From contig NZ_LMXN01000012.1 of NCBI RefSeq assembly GCF_001442615.1, positions 1 through 64,000 of the forward strand: a stretch of 64,000 bases of DNA, given 5' to 3'. The position numbers and the translations under genes are program-made. Shown here piece by piece: positions 50,982 through 59,505 of the stretch (the first letter of the stretch is position 1; the number at the start of each line of letters is the position of its first letter). The notes beneath the pieces were generated by a model, which worked only from the letters and a program-made list of their open reading frames with translations, was not told where the DNA came from and ran no database searches. Source of the stretch: Algoriphagus resistens (GTDB lineage: Bacteria; Bacteroidota; Bacteroidia; Cytophagales; Cyclobacteriaceae).

Positions 50982-53393
50982 ATGCAGCTGAATTTCCAAA
51001 AAGACGTACTTCCCCATCTGGTGGGAATCGCAATTTTCTATGCTATTGTAGTGGTGTACTTCGCACCTGTGGTACTACAGGATCAGGTGATCATGCAAGG
51101 CGATATTCTAAAATGGGAAGGCTCCGCCAAAGAAGCAATAGATTATCGCGCAGCTACGGGCGAGGAAGCTTTATGGACCAACAGTGTTTTTGGAGGAATG
51201 CCTGCCTACTTTGTCAGTTTGGAGTTTGCCGGTGACATTACCACATTTTTATTGTCTCTCATCACATTAGGCCTTCCACATCCTGTGAACAGTCTTTTTC
51301 TCGGAATGGTCGCTATGTATGCCTTGATGCTGACCTTTGGAGTCAGGCCGGTATTTGCGATCATTTCCAGCATTGCATTTTCGATGAGCTCGTATAATCT
51401 TTTAAGTCTGGCAGCTGGACACAATGCCAAAATTTGGGCCGTTAGTCTGATACCGATGATTTTTCTCGGAATCCACTTGGCATTCCAAAAGAAAAAATTA
51501 CTCGGTGCGGGAATACTTGCGCTTGGTCTTCTCCTACAATTGAAGTTTAACCACGTTCAGATCACCTATTATACCCTGATTATTTCGGTGATCTATGTCA
51601 TAGTTCGGCTTGTTTTTGACTGGAAAAAAGAAGGATTCTCCGAACTGGCAAAAACGATTGCTTTCCTAGCCTTAGGGGCCACCCTAGCTGTGGGGGGAAA
51701 TATAGGAAGAATAGCAACAGCCATGGAATACGCCCCTTATTCTACCCGTGGCAAAGCAACATTGGAATCTGCATCTGCAGGATTGGACAGGGATTATGCA
51801 TTTTCCTGGTCCAATGGCAAACTGGAAACCCTGACATTTTTGGTTCCCAACTTCTACGGCGGCGGAAGTAGCACTCCACTCGGTGAAAACACCGAATCAG
51901 AAAAAGCACTCCGAAGCAATGGCCTGGACCCTGCTCAGATCAATGGATTCCTCCAGGGAGCTCCTACCTATTGGGGAGATCAGCCCTTCACCGGAGGCCC
52001 GATTTATGGAGGAGTAATTTTGGTTTTCCTTGCATTCATCGGAATCTGGGCTGCTCCAAAGGAAAGTCTTTATACGTTTGGGGTGATCATAATTCTTTCG
52101 TTAATGCTGTCGTGGGGAAAAAACCTGAGCTGGTTTAACTACCTTCTTTTCGATATTCTTCCAGGGTATAATAAATTCCGGGCAGTTTCCATGGCTTTGG
52201 GAATGACTCTCTTTGCGGTTCCTGCTTTGGCAGGTATTTCTTTAGAGAGGCTTTACAGGAGTAAAGATTTCAAACCACTCTACATCTCCGCTGCTTCAGT
52301 TGGGGGTATTTTGCTTTTATTAGCTATAGGGGCTGGAATATTCAGATTTGAAGGAGCAGCTGATTCGGGTTTGCCTGATTGGTTGGTAAATGCCCTTCGT
52401 CAAGACCGTGAATCCATGCTCTCGGCAAGTGCATGGAGAAGCCTGGCTCTTGTAGCGGCAGCTTTTGCATTAATATACTTTGCACTGAAAAACAAAATCT
52501 CGGACATGGTCTTGGGACTTGGCATTTTTGCTTTGGTCACAATAGATCTATGGACTGTAAATAAGCACTACCTCAATGACAGCTCCTTCCAAGGGAACCC
52601 GAGCAGAACCTATTTCGCTGAAACTCCTGCATATCAGGAAATCGCCAAAGACAGTGGTTATTTTAGGGTGTTGGATCTTACAGAAGGTCTTACATCTACC
52701 GGAAAGTCGCCCTACAGATTCCACAGCTTAGGTGGTTATCATGGCGCCAAAATGCGCAGATATCAGGATTTGTTGGACAATCGGTTAAGTTTTGAACTGA
52801 ATGACTTTGTCACCAAAGCGAAGGAAGGAAATTTTGACTTTGCAGGTATACCGACGATTAACATGATGAATACCAAATACATCATCGCCGGAACTGCTGC
52901 AAACGCGGTGTTTGAAAATCCGGAGGCAAACGGACCTGCTTGGGTTCCTTCGCAGCTAGTGCCTGTAGGAACAAATCAAGAAGAAATGGATGAGCTGGGA
53001 AGAATTGACACCAAAAACCAAGCGACTTTAAACACAGCTGAATTCGGTGAGATAAGCGCCGGAAGCGGCCAGATCACCCATACTTCATACGCCCCAAATG
53101 AATTGAAATATCAAGCTCAGATGAACCAGGAAGGACTTGTTGTTTTTTCGGAAATCTATTATCCTCAGGGATGGACAGCAACAATCGACGGTAAGGAAAC
53201 TGAAATATTAAGAACGAATTACCTACTTCGCGGCTTGATTGTTCCCGCAGGAACTCACGAGATTGTTTTCAAGTTTGAACCAAAAAGTTACACTGCCACC
53301 AAAACACCGATGATCATATTCCAATACCTAATTGTATTGTCTTTGATCGGCGGAATAGTTTTTACGATCAAGGACAAGAATGAAAGAGGATAA
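50982..53393 (+). CDS. YfhO-family polytopic membrane protein
   Basis: This 803-residue protein has about a dozen membrane helices over residues 1-540 (LVGIAIFYAIVVVYFAPVVL, TTFLLSLITLGLPHPVNSLFLGMVAMYALML, LGAGILALGLLLQLKFNHVQITYYTLIISVIYVIVRLVF). A soluble C-terminal portion follows, with EIYYPQGWTATIDGKETEILRTNYLLRGLIVPAGTHEIVFKFEP, typical of YfhO/GT-C-like proteins. A final helix ends the protein. In Gram-positives YfhO-type proteins help glycosylate teichoic acids; in Bacteroidota the role is not known, though lipid-linked sugar transfer is likely. It overlaps the methyltransferase start by 14 bp. Confidence 0.88.
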   Translation: MQLNFQKDVLPHLVGIAIFYAIVVVYFAPVVLQDQVIMQGDILKWEGSAKEAIDYRAATGEEALWTNSVFGGMPAYFVSLEFAGDITTFLLSLITLGLPHPVNSLFLGMVAMYALMLTFGVRPVFAIISSIAFSMSSYNLLSLAAGHNAKIWAVSLIPMIFLGIHLAFQKKKLLGAGILALGLLLQLKFNHVQITYYTLIISVIYVIVRLVFDWKKEGFSELAKTIAFLALGATLAVGGNIGRIATAMEYAPYSTRGKATLESASAGLDRDYAFSWSNGKLETLTFLVPNFYGGGSSTPLGENTESEKALRSNGLDPAQINGFLQGAPTYWGDQPFTGGPIYGGVILVFLAFIGIWAAPKESLYTFGVIIILSLMLSWGKNLSWFNYLLFDILPGYNKFRAVSMALGMTLFAVPALAGISLERLYRSKDFKPLYISAASVGGILLLLAIGAGIFRFEGAADSGLPDWLVNALRQDRESMLSASAWRSLALVAAAFALIYFALKNKISDMVLGLGIFALVTIDLWTVNKHYLNDSSFQGNPSRTYFAETPAYQEIAKDSGYFRVLDLTEGLTSTGKSPYRFHSLGGYHGAKMRRYQDLLDNRLSFELNDFVTKAKEGNFDFAGIPTINMMNTKYIIAGTAANAVFENPEANGPAWVPSQLVPVGTNQEEMDELGRIDTKNQATLNTAEFGEISAGSGQITHTSYAPNELKYQAQMNQEGLVVFSEIYYPQGWTATIDGKETEILRTNYLLRGLIVPAGTHEIVFKFEPKSYTATKTPMIIFQYLIVLSLIGGIVFTIKDKNERG

Positions 53394-54099
53394 GGACAAA
53401 GTCGTCAGTTTTTACGACCAGTTTGCCGAGAAGCAGGAAAGGACCGGAATAAACTCCCTGCACTTAAATATCCTGGACAAGGTGAAGGGTGCGGGTTTGA
53501 ATGCAAATAACAGCATTTTGGAAATAGGTTGCGGGATTGGGACAGTTAGCCATTTGCTCGCCAATCAAGTGAAACAAGGAGATGTTCTTGCTGTTGACAT
53601 TTCTACTGAGAGTATAGAAAAAGCAAAAGTACTTTGGAAGGATCAGACCAATCTTAAATTCGAAGTTTCGGATATGTCTGACTTTGAAAAGCCCGGAAAA
53701 ACCTTTGACTTCTTTGTGTTTCCTGATGTATTGGAGCACATTCCGGTGGATCAGCATCATCTTCTTTTCCGGAATATCTACAAGCATTCACATCAGGATT
53801 CAGTGATTTTCATCCACATCCCAGCTCCCAGATATTTGCAGTGGATGATAGAAAATGAGCCACAGAAACTACAGGTAATCGACCAGCCGTTAGACTCAGG
53901 AGATCTCATTAAAAGCATTACCTCTAATGGTTTTTATCTGGAAAAAATGGAAACCTACCCGGTCTTCTTCGAAGAAAAAGATTATCAATACTTCGTGTTC
54001 AGAGCTTCCAAACCCCTGTTCAAATCCACACAAAGAAGCAAATGGGAGGTTTTGAAGGAGCGAATTAGCATCCGATTAAGACACGGAATCATCTCATAA
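53380..54099 (+). CDS. Class I SAM-dependent methyltransferase
   Basis: This 239-residue protein has motif I ILEIGCGIGTVSHLLANQV, acidic motif II VLAVDIS and a motif IV-like FFVFPDVLEHIPVDQHHLLFRNIYKH. These place it with UbiG/Methyltransf_11-type enzymes. The C-terminal part has aromatic and basic residues (YFVFRASKPLFKSTQRSKW). It is coupled to the YfhO gene by a 14-bp overlap, so a role in modifying the same envelope glycan or lipid is plausible. The substrate is unknown. Confidence 0.87.
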   Translation: MKEDKDKVVSFYDQFAEKQERTGINSLHLNILDKVKGAGLNANNSILEIGCGIGTVSHLLANQVKQGDVLAVDISTESIEKAKVLWKDQTNLKFEVSDMSDFEKPGKTFDFFVFPDVLEHIPVDQHHLLFRNIYKHSHQDSVIFIHIPAPRYLQWMIENEPQKLQVIDQPLDSGDLIKSITSNGFYLEKMETYPVFFEEKDYQYFVFRASKPLFKSTQRSKWEVLKERISIRLRHGIIS

Positions 54100-54102
54100 G
54101 CA

Positions 54103-54178
54103 CATGGAATCAAACTGCCTAAAGAAAGCAGACAGGCATGAGATTCGTTATGGCTTCTGAAAGACAAATTATAAACAT
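54103..54178 (+). repeat. Interspersed leader repeat, copy D (ends at FKBP ATG)
   Basis: CATGGAATCAAACTGCCTAA starts the copy. GGCATGAGATTCGTTATGGC is in its middle, and AAAGACAAATTATAAACAT ends it, directly abutting the ATG of the next gene. It is shorter in the centre than copies A-C, but the 19-base right end is nearly identical to copy A. Same orientation as the gene. Confidence 0.8.
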
Positions 54179-54709
54179 ATGAAAATTGCAGAAAACACAG
54201 TCGTCGGACTCACATACGAACTAAAGGTAAGCAAAGAGGCAGATGAAATAGAATCAGCTCCATTCAGTGTGGAAATCCGTGACTCAGAAGATCCGTTTTA
54301 TTTCCTTTTCGGAGCAAGTGACCTCCCGGAGAAATTCGAAGAATTACTACTCGGCAAAGAGCAAGGAGAGGAGTTCTCCTTTGTGATTCCAGTGGCGCAA
54401 GCATATGGAGAAATCGATGAAGATTTAATTGTGAATCTTCCAAAATCACAGTTTTCCGATGAAAATGGCTTCAATCCAGAAATGCTGCAAGAGGGGAATT
54501 TTCTCCCGCTTATGGACGAAGATGGTTATCCTATGCAGGCAAAAATACTAAAGGATCTAGGGGAAGAAATCCTGCTGGATTTTAACCATCCACTGGTAGG
54601 CTTTGACCTCCATTTTGATGGAAATATCCAAGAAGTACGGGAAGCTTCTGCCGATGAGTTGGCACATGGGCATGTTCATGGCGCACACGGAGCGCATGAC
54701 GAGGAATAA
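54179..54709 (+). CDS. slyD: FKBP-type peptidyl-prolyl isomerase, SlyD-like
   Basis: This 176-residue protein matches the SlyD layout. FKBP strands (ENTVVGLTYELKVS, FLFGASDLPEKFEELLLGKEQGEEFSFVIPVAQAYGE) flank an insert-in-flap chaperone domain (about 85-130). A C-terminal FNHPLVGFDLHFDGNIQEVREA strand follows. The tail HGHVHGAHGAHDEE is histidine-rich and could bind nickel or another metal. The ATG is immediately preceded by leader-repeat copy D, and a strong hairpin follows. Confidence 0.92.
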   Translation: MKIAENTVVGLTYELKVSKEADEIESAPFSVEIRDSEDPFYFLFGASDLPEKFEELLLGKEQGEEFSFVIPVAQAYGEIDEDLIVNLPKSQFSDENGFNPEMLQEGNFLPLMDEDGYPMQAKILKDLGEEILLDFNHPLVGFDLHFDGNIQEVREASADELAHGHVHGAHGAHDEE

Positions 54710-54725
54710 CAAGCTGTAACTAGCA

Positions 54726-54760
54726 GTAAGAGGTAAGAAGCCGTACTTCTTACCTCTTAC
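54726..54760 (+). terminator. Perfect 15-bp hairpin after the FKBP gene
   Basis: GTAAGAGGTAAGAAG (54726-54740) pairs without mismatch with CTTCTTACCTCTTAC (54746-54760) across a 5-base loop. There is no T-run after it. A competing AGCCG/CGGCT pairing (54738-54742 with 54761-54765) is possible. It lies between the FKBP and cytochrome genes and may stop transcription, protect the 3' end or control the next gene. Confidence 0.6.
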
Positions 54761-54798
54761 CGGCTATAACCGAAATCTCCCCTTTTAATACTTCAGAA

Positions 54799-55209
54799 TT
54801 GAGAAGGACGCTTATCTTCATTTTAAGCACTTTTGTAGCTTGCACACATAAAACTTCGGAGCAGCGTGTTGACTCTTCTCTGGAAAAGGAACAAGCCTAC
54901 ATACGGGCTATTGAAGGGGAGGATGAACACCTGGATAGTGAAACCATCAAAAGAGGTGAGGTTTTGATCTCTTACTCAGACTGTGCAGAATGCCACAAAT
55001 CTGATAAAAAAGCAAAAGGACCGGCATTTCAAGACATCGCAAAAAGGTATCCCATCAAGCAAGTATACATAGATCTACTTGCTCAAAAGGTAAAATCCGG
55101 AAGCAGGGGATCTTGGGGAAGCCCGATCATGCCACCGCATCCCCGGATTACCGATGAAGATGCCAAGGCAATGGTGAGTTATATACTTTCTTTGGAAATT
55201 CAGCCTTAG
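54799..55209 (+). CDS. Lipid-anchored c-type cytochrome (TTG start)
   Basis: This 136-residue protein starts at TTG: LRRTLIFILSTFVAC gives a lipoprotein signal with Cys15, and no in-frame ATG precedes the signal. The haem motif is DCAECHKSDKKAKGPAF (CAECH, 62-66). The axial methionine is probably M111 in GSWGSPIMPPHPRI, and a closing helix DAKAMVSYILSLE is typical of cytochrome c551-like proteins. It carries electrons in the periplasm. It converges on the APP1-like gene, with their 3' ends overlapping by 4 bp. Confidence 0.87.
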   Translation: MRRTLIFILSTFVACTHKTSEQRVDSSLEKEQAYIRAIEGEDEHLDSETIKRGEVLISYSDCAECHKSDKKAKGPAFQDIAKRYPIKQVYIDLLAQKVKSGSRGSWGSPIMPPHPRITDEDAKAMVSYILSLEIQP

Positions 55210-56336
55210 GCCTGTTCATCTTCCACTTTTTCATGTGCAATATCCGCCAAATCCTCTTCCATTATCCATCCTTTGCCAATTGCATAGCGAGAAGCTTCCA
55301 GCGTAGTCTCCACCAAAAGCATTTTTACCCCCAGTTCATTTAATTCCTCACTTATCTGCTTCACTGACGCATGTCGCGAAGCATGTACATCACGTATAAA
55401 AACAATCAATATCCTTCCGGGAAACTCCTTCACAACCTGTAGATAAATTGCGGGATCTTCCTGTCCGCTATCTCCTATCAGTATAAAGGGAAGAAGGGAA
55501 TAAGTGGAAAGAATCTGGCGGATTTGCGCCAGCTTATGCTCAGAATGACTCCCTGAGATCAACTCTGTCCGCGACAGACCAATATCCCGGAGCATCAATG
55601 GTCCTTTGGGAATATGGTGGATCTGAAGGAGTTCATTGAGAAAATCGTACAAATTCCAGGGACTGCTGGAAACGTAAAAAAAAGGGTTGCTTTCTACGCC
55701 ATCCGTGCCTTTTTGCAATGCCTTATAGAAAGCTGCAACACCAGGAAATGGCACTCTTGTATGTGCATTTTTGGCAAAAGTGGTTTTCAGCATCTCGGTC
55801 ATACGCATTGCTCCTGTAGGGATTATTGTGTCATCTATATCTGAGATGATACCATAATCTAAATTCCCTACGGGAAGAAAAACATATCCAATAGCGGTGA
55901 CTTCCCCTTGGTTTCTGATCACCTGATCGATTAATGCCAACTTGATCTGTTGCCAGCGTGCCAGAATTTGGATGTCCTTCTTCGGGTGAATTTTAAATTC
56001 AAAATAACCTTCCTCGTCAGTTTTCACGACATATTCCTTGTCCAGGAATTGTGCCTTCACCTGAACGCCTGGAATCACCACACTCATAAATCTCCTACGC
56101 ATTCTGCCTATATTTCTCCAGATGCTATCTTCAGGAGTTGATTCGCCAATCCTATTGTCCCGGATCACTCTTCCTACCAGTAGAATTTCCTTCTCATTAC
56201 CAAATCCTTCAAATGGAACTATTAAAAGAGATTTTACCAAGCCCAATTTGATCCAGAGCCATAACGTCAACTTGTTAACAGCCAGTTTGAGCTCGTAGAG
56301 AATTGTTAGTGGTATATTTCTTTTTTCCACACTCAA
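55206..56336 (-). CDS. APP1-like phosphatidate phosphatase domain protein (DUF2183)
   Basis: This 376-residue protein has an N-terminal membrane-associated part (about 1-45, LWLWIKLGLVKSLLIVPFEGFG). A beta-rich region follows (VVIPGVQVKAQFLD), then a HAD-like phosphatase domain with GIISDIDDTIIPTG (DxDxT at 166-170), FFYVSSSPWNLYDFLNELLQ and LIGDSGQEDPAIYLQVV. Eukaryotic APP1 dephosphorylates phosphatidate; bacterial members are little studied. It is the last gene of a tightly overlapping operon with an ABC ATPase and a MmcQ/YjbR protein. Confidence 0.87.
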   Translation of the reverse strand: MSVEKRNIPLTILYELKLAVNKLTLWLWIKLGLVKSLLIVPFEGFGNEKEILLVGRVIRDNRIGESTPEDSIWRNIGRMRRRFMSVVIPGVQVKAQFLDKEYVVKTDEEGYFEFKIHPKKDIQILARWQQIKLALIDQVIRNQGEVTAIGYVFLPVGNLDYGIISDIDDTIIPTGAMRMTEMLKTTFAKNAHTRVPFPGVAAFYKALQKGTDGVESNPFFYVSSSPWNLYDFLNELLQIHHIPKGPLMLRDIGLSRTELISGSHSEHKLAQIRQILSTYSLLPFILIGDSGQEDPAIYLQVVKEFPGRILIVFIRDVHASRHASVKQISEELNELGVKMLLVETTLEASRYAIGKGWIMEEDLADIAHEKVEDEQA

Positions 56337-57286
56337 AAGTCCATCACTTTGGAATCATCCCAACTCACATAAACCCGGTCTCCCACGTCGTATTTTCGCT
56401 GGGGATCGTCTATTTCCCAGATTATTCCGCTCTCCTTGAGCTGTACTTGAAGAGAATTGAAGTGTACCAAAAAACGCGAATCGGTGACGTGTGCCAGTAA
56501 TCCGCCTTTGGTTCTCAGTTTTACATCAGCGGGCCGAATGTAGCCGTTCCTAGCATTTGGAAGTTTATTTATTGGACTAAAAAGCCTTGCTACATATTTG
56601 GTTTTTGGCTTCTCACAAAGCTGCCTGGAGCTACCTTTTTGTACGACCCTCCCTTTTTGTAAAATGATCAGGTTATCAGTCAATCTCAGTGCATCGTCTA
56701 AATCATGCGTCACAAAAACCACTGTCGTCCCCGTGGCACGAAATGTCTCTTTCAATTCAGAAATCAAATGGTGGGTCTGAATGGTATCCAGTGAAGAAAA
56801 GGGCTCATCGAGTAAAAGGATATCAGGCTCCACAGCCATTGCTTTGCCTATTGCCACTTTTTGCTTTTGCCCTCCGGAAAGCTGACGTGGATACCGCTCT
56901 CGGAAAGCACTCAAGCCAAGAAGCTGGAGCAAATATTCTACTCTGTTTTTGGAGTAGGTTTTCTCGTAGTGGAGCAATTGTCTGGAGATATTCTCTTCCA
57001 CATTGGAATTGGGATACAGATGGAAGTTTTGATGAATCAGCCTGATTTCATCATAGCCTGAAACAATTTTCTGATTCGGATTTAAAATAGGCTCCCCTTC
57101 CAAGAAAACTTCTCCGGTATCCTGAGCCTCCAATCCAGCCATTATTTTGAGCAATGTGCTCTTCCCCGATCCGCTTTCACCTACAATGGCCAGAAAGGCG
57201 CCCTTCTCCAGCTCCAGGGAAAAAGGATACAGGGCAGGTTGCTCATCATAAGATTTGGATACATTGGTAATAGAGAAATAACTCAT
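56333..57286 (-). CDS. Orphan ABC transporter ATPase with TOBE-like tail
   Basis: This 317-residue ATPase has Walker A GESGSGKST (36-43), a Q-loop around 85-87, signature LSGGQ (136-140), Walker B LLLDEP (158-162) and switch His194. Residues about 245-317 resemble a TOBE-like C-terminal domain (GYIRPADVKLRTKGGLLAHVTDSRFLVHFN), as in importers of sulfate, molybdate, iron or polyamines. No permease or binding protein is adjacent, so the partner and substrate are unknown. It overlaps both neighbours by 4 bp. Confidence 0.88.
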   Translation of the reverse strand: MSYFSITNVSKSYDEQPALYPFSLELEKGAFLAIVGESGSGKSTLLKIMAGLEAQDTGEVFLEGEPILNPNQKIVSGYDEIRLIHQNFHLYPNSNVEENISRQLLHYEKTYSKNRVEYLLQLLGLSAFRERYPRQLSGGQKQKVAIGKAMAVEPDILLLDEPFSSLDTIQTHHLISELKETFRATGTTVVFVTHDLDDALRLTDNLIILQKGRVVQKGSSRQLCEKPKTKYVARLFSPINKLPNARNGYIRPADVKLRTKGGLLAHVTDSRFLVHFNSLQVQLKESGIIWEIDDPQRKYDVGDRVYVSWDDSKVMDF

Positions 57287-57633
57287 GGGCGGATTTCGGC
57301 TTGCAGTTTTTTGGTCAAGCTGCCAAAGATAAGTTCGTAAGAATGATCTGCCAATTCCAAGATCAAGCGATCAGGCACATTCCCCGTCGTGCTCACAGTA
57401 TTCCAGTGCTTCTTATTCATGTGAAAACCCGGGACTATCCCGGGGTGCTCCTCGCGTAATTCCGCTGCTCGCTCGGGGTCACATTTGAGGTTAACGGATT
57501 GAAACATCTCAATAGAAGTAAGGGAAAAAATCTTTCCTCCTACCCGAAAGACCAAGGTATCTTCCCCAAATGGGGTATCTTCAGTAACACCCGGCATGGC
57601 TAGGCAGTAATCGCGGTAATATTCTAGGGTCAT
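57283..57633 (-). CDS. MmcQ/YjbR family protein
   Basis: This 116-residue protein shows the CyaY-like fold signature of the family: LEYYRDYCLAMPGVTEDTPFGEDTLVFRVGGKIFSLTSI, then VNLKCDPERAAELREEHPGIVPGFHMNKKHWNTV and LILELADHSYELIFGSLTKK. Function is not established; DNA binding has been suggested for some members. It is the first gene of the MmcQ-ABC-APP1 unit. Confidence 0.9.
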   Translation of the reverse strand: MTLEYYRDYCLAMPGVTEDTPFGEDTLVFRVGGKIFSLTSIEMFQSVNLKCDPERAAELREEHPGIVPGFHMNKKHWNTVSTTGNVPDRLILELADHSYELIFGSLTKKLQAEIRP

Positions 57634-57748
57634 TAGGAAAACATAAAGTGGACGATCTAAAATCCAAGCTGGAATTTACCTAGAAAAAATGAAGTGACCT
57701 TTTACCCGAATCCATAATTCAGTAATTTCCACCAAACTCCACCTCCAC

Positions 57749-58597
57749 ATGAAGACAACTATATCACTGATTTCCCTGCTTCTCTTGCTGGGCAGCTGCG
57801 GCTCGCTTAATAAATCCAAACTGGCCAAAAGGGACCTGAAGAAAGACATAGAGTTTGTCACAAGCGAAGGTTCTATAGTAATAAGACTCTATGATGACAC
57901 CCCCTTAAGTCGCAATAATTTCCTCACATTGAGCAAAGAAGGAATGTATGACAGCATCCTTTTTCATCGGGTGATAGATAAATTTATGATTCAGGCCGGC
58001 GAAGCATTTGATGAAGAAGCATTTATAAAAAAGAAGAATTCGCTGAATCAATCAGAGATGGTTGCACCTGAGATTTCCGGCACACATTTTCATAAAAGAG
58101 GTGCGATTGGCGCAGCGCGGGAGGGGGATGATGTGAATCCCGAACGAAAAGGCAGTTTCATTCAATTTTACATCGTGCAGGGAAGAACTTACACCGATAG
58201 TACGCTCAATATTGCAGAAAAGCTAATCAATAAAATGCTTGCTTACAACCATGTCATTAATGATCCTGCCAATACACCCACATTTGTCCGCTATCAGAAA
58301 CTTCTGAAAACCAGCACCCCAAAAGACAAAGATGTTATCGGGAAGCTCAAAAGTGAATTGGATTCCTTAGCTGCTATTGAGCAGCAAAACATGGCTCCAT
58401 TCAGTTACCCACAGGCACATCGGGAAACCTATAAAACTATAGGGGGAGCGGCACACTTAGATCAAAACTATACTGTATTTGGAGAGGTTGTTTCGGGTAT
58501 GGAAATCGTAGATAAAATTGCCGCCTCCAAGACTAATGAACATGACAGACCATTGGAAGACGTCCTGATTTTATCAACACGTTTGATCAAAAGATAA
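57749..58597 (+). CDS. Lipid-anchored cyclophilin-type peptidyl-prolyl isomerase
   Basis: This 282-residue protein has a lipobox (LLLLGSCGSL, Cys17). Cyclophilin motifs are RNNFLTLSKEGMYDSILFHRVIDKFMIQAGE, the FIQFYIVQGR segment and a C-terminal NYTVFGEVVSGMEIVDKIAASKTNEHDRP. A helical insertion of about 90 residues (SLNQS to QAHRETY) lengthens it beyond the usual 160-190. It folds proteins in the periplasm or at the outer membrane. The gene appears monocistronic. Confidence 0.9.
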   Translation: MKTTISLISLLLLLGSCGSLNKSKLAKRDLKKDIEFVTSEGSIVIRLYDDTPLSRNNFLTLSKEGMYDSILFHRVIDKFMIQAGEAFDEEAFIKKKNSLNQSEMVAPEISGTHFHKRGAIGAAREGDDVNPERKGSFIQFYIVQGRTYTDSTLNIAEKLINKMLAYNHVINDPANTPTFVRYQKLLKTSTPKDKDVIGKLKSELDSLAAIEQQNMAPFSYPQAHRETYKTIGGAAHLDQNYTVFGEVVSGMEIVDKIAASKTNEHDRPLEDVLILSTRLIKR

Positions 58598-58753
58598 AGC
58601 GAACCGTTGGACTTACGTTAAAGAGCTACAGAAATCAACAAATGCCCTGACCCCAAGATGGGCATTACTTCAATACACTTGATTATCTTCCTGTTAGCAC
58701 GGTGATTGTACCGGATCAGCCGTACATCTAATTTTCACAAAACCAAAACAACC

Positions 58754-58969
58754 ATGGGAATAGTAAAAGTATTGGAGGTAATTGCCTCATCAGAAAAAAG
58801 CATAGAAGACGCAATCCAAAATGCAGTGGATGAAATTTCCAAAACCGTCCACAACATCGATTCTGTCTATGTTAAAGATATTAAAGCCCACGTGAAAGAA
58901 GGAAAAGTCACTTCCTTCGGTTGCGTGTGTAAGGTTTCCTTCCGTGTCGATCACACTAAAAATGCTTAA
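58754..58969 (+). CDS. Dodecin family flavin-storage protein
   Basis: This 71-residue protein matches dodecin in length and pattern: GIVKVLEVIASSEKSIEDAIQNAVDEISKTVHNIDSVYVKDIKAHVKEGKVTSFGCVCKVSFRVD. Dodecins form hollow dodecamers that bind flavins. The GIVKVLEVI strand and S-x-E-SIEDAIQNAV helix are conserved. The aromatic that stacks on flavin in archaeal dodecin is not evident at this site, so ligand preference may differ. Start chosen at MGIVKV; a terminator follows. Confidence 0.92.
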   Translation: MGIVKVLEVIASSEKSIEDAIQNAVDEISKTVHNIDSVYVKDIKAHVKEGKVTSFGCVCKVSFRVDHTKNA

Positions 58970-58982
58970 TAATTTAAAAGGG

Positions 58983-59010
58983 TGCGGCTCCTGCCGCATT
59001 CTTATTTTTT
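58983..59010 (+). terminator. Intrinsic terminator after the dodecin gene
   Basis: The TGCGGC / GCCGCA stem with a TCCT loop is followed by a T-rich tract, 14 bases after the stop. Confidence 0.88.
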
Positions 59011-59104
59011 CGAGGATTCGCTGTTTTCTGAATTAACCCAGATGATCTTAGTGCAGGATTCAAATCTTTTTTAATTTCAGAGATAATTCACCAATTCTAC
59101 ATTA

Positions 59105-59503
59105 ATGAATACCAAGTTAATAATGACTGTAAGTGCACTACTCATGTACTTATCCGGAATTGTACTCACGTTTGCACCAGACATGGTTCTGGGCTATTTT
59201 AATCTTGATTTTAATCCCATAACCCAATTCCTAATACAAATCTTAGGCGCATTATATTTTGGGTTTGGTATGCTTAATTGGATGAGCAAAGGCAGAGCGA
59301 TAGGTGGTATTTACAACCGCCCGGTCTGTATCGCAAATCTTAGCCATTTCCTTATCGCAGGGCTTGCTTTGCTAAAAGGGCTTACTTCCAATCCTGAGTT
59401 GCCCAAAGCTATTTGGGTGATAGTGGCCATTTACACCACATTCGGAATAGCTTTCGGCGTTATTCTCTTCCGCGATCCAATCCCTGACAAGCCAAACTAC
59501 TAG
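59105..59503 (+). CDS. Small four-helix membrane protein
   Basis: This 132-residue protein has four hydrophobic segments (about 6-26, 40-60, 75-95 and 104-122) joined by short loops. LGALYFGFGMLNWMSKGRAIGGIYNRP and the final VILFRDPIPDKPNY are recognisable features, but I do not know a named family. It lies 2 bp before the exported monooxygenase-like gene, so the two are co-transcribed. A membrane partner for that protein is possible. Confidence 0.65.
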   Translation: MNTKLIMTVSALLMYLSGIVLTFAPDMVLGYFNLDFNPITQFLIQILGALYFGFGMLNWMSKGRAIGGIYNRPVCIANLSHFLIAGLALLKGLTSNPELPKAIWVIVAIYTTFGIAFGVILFRDPIPDKPNY

Positions 59504-59505
59504 AA

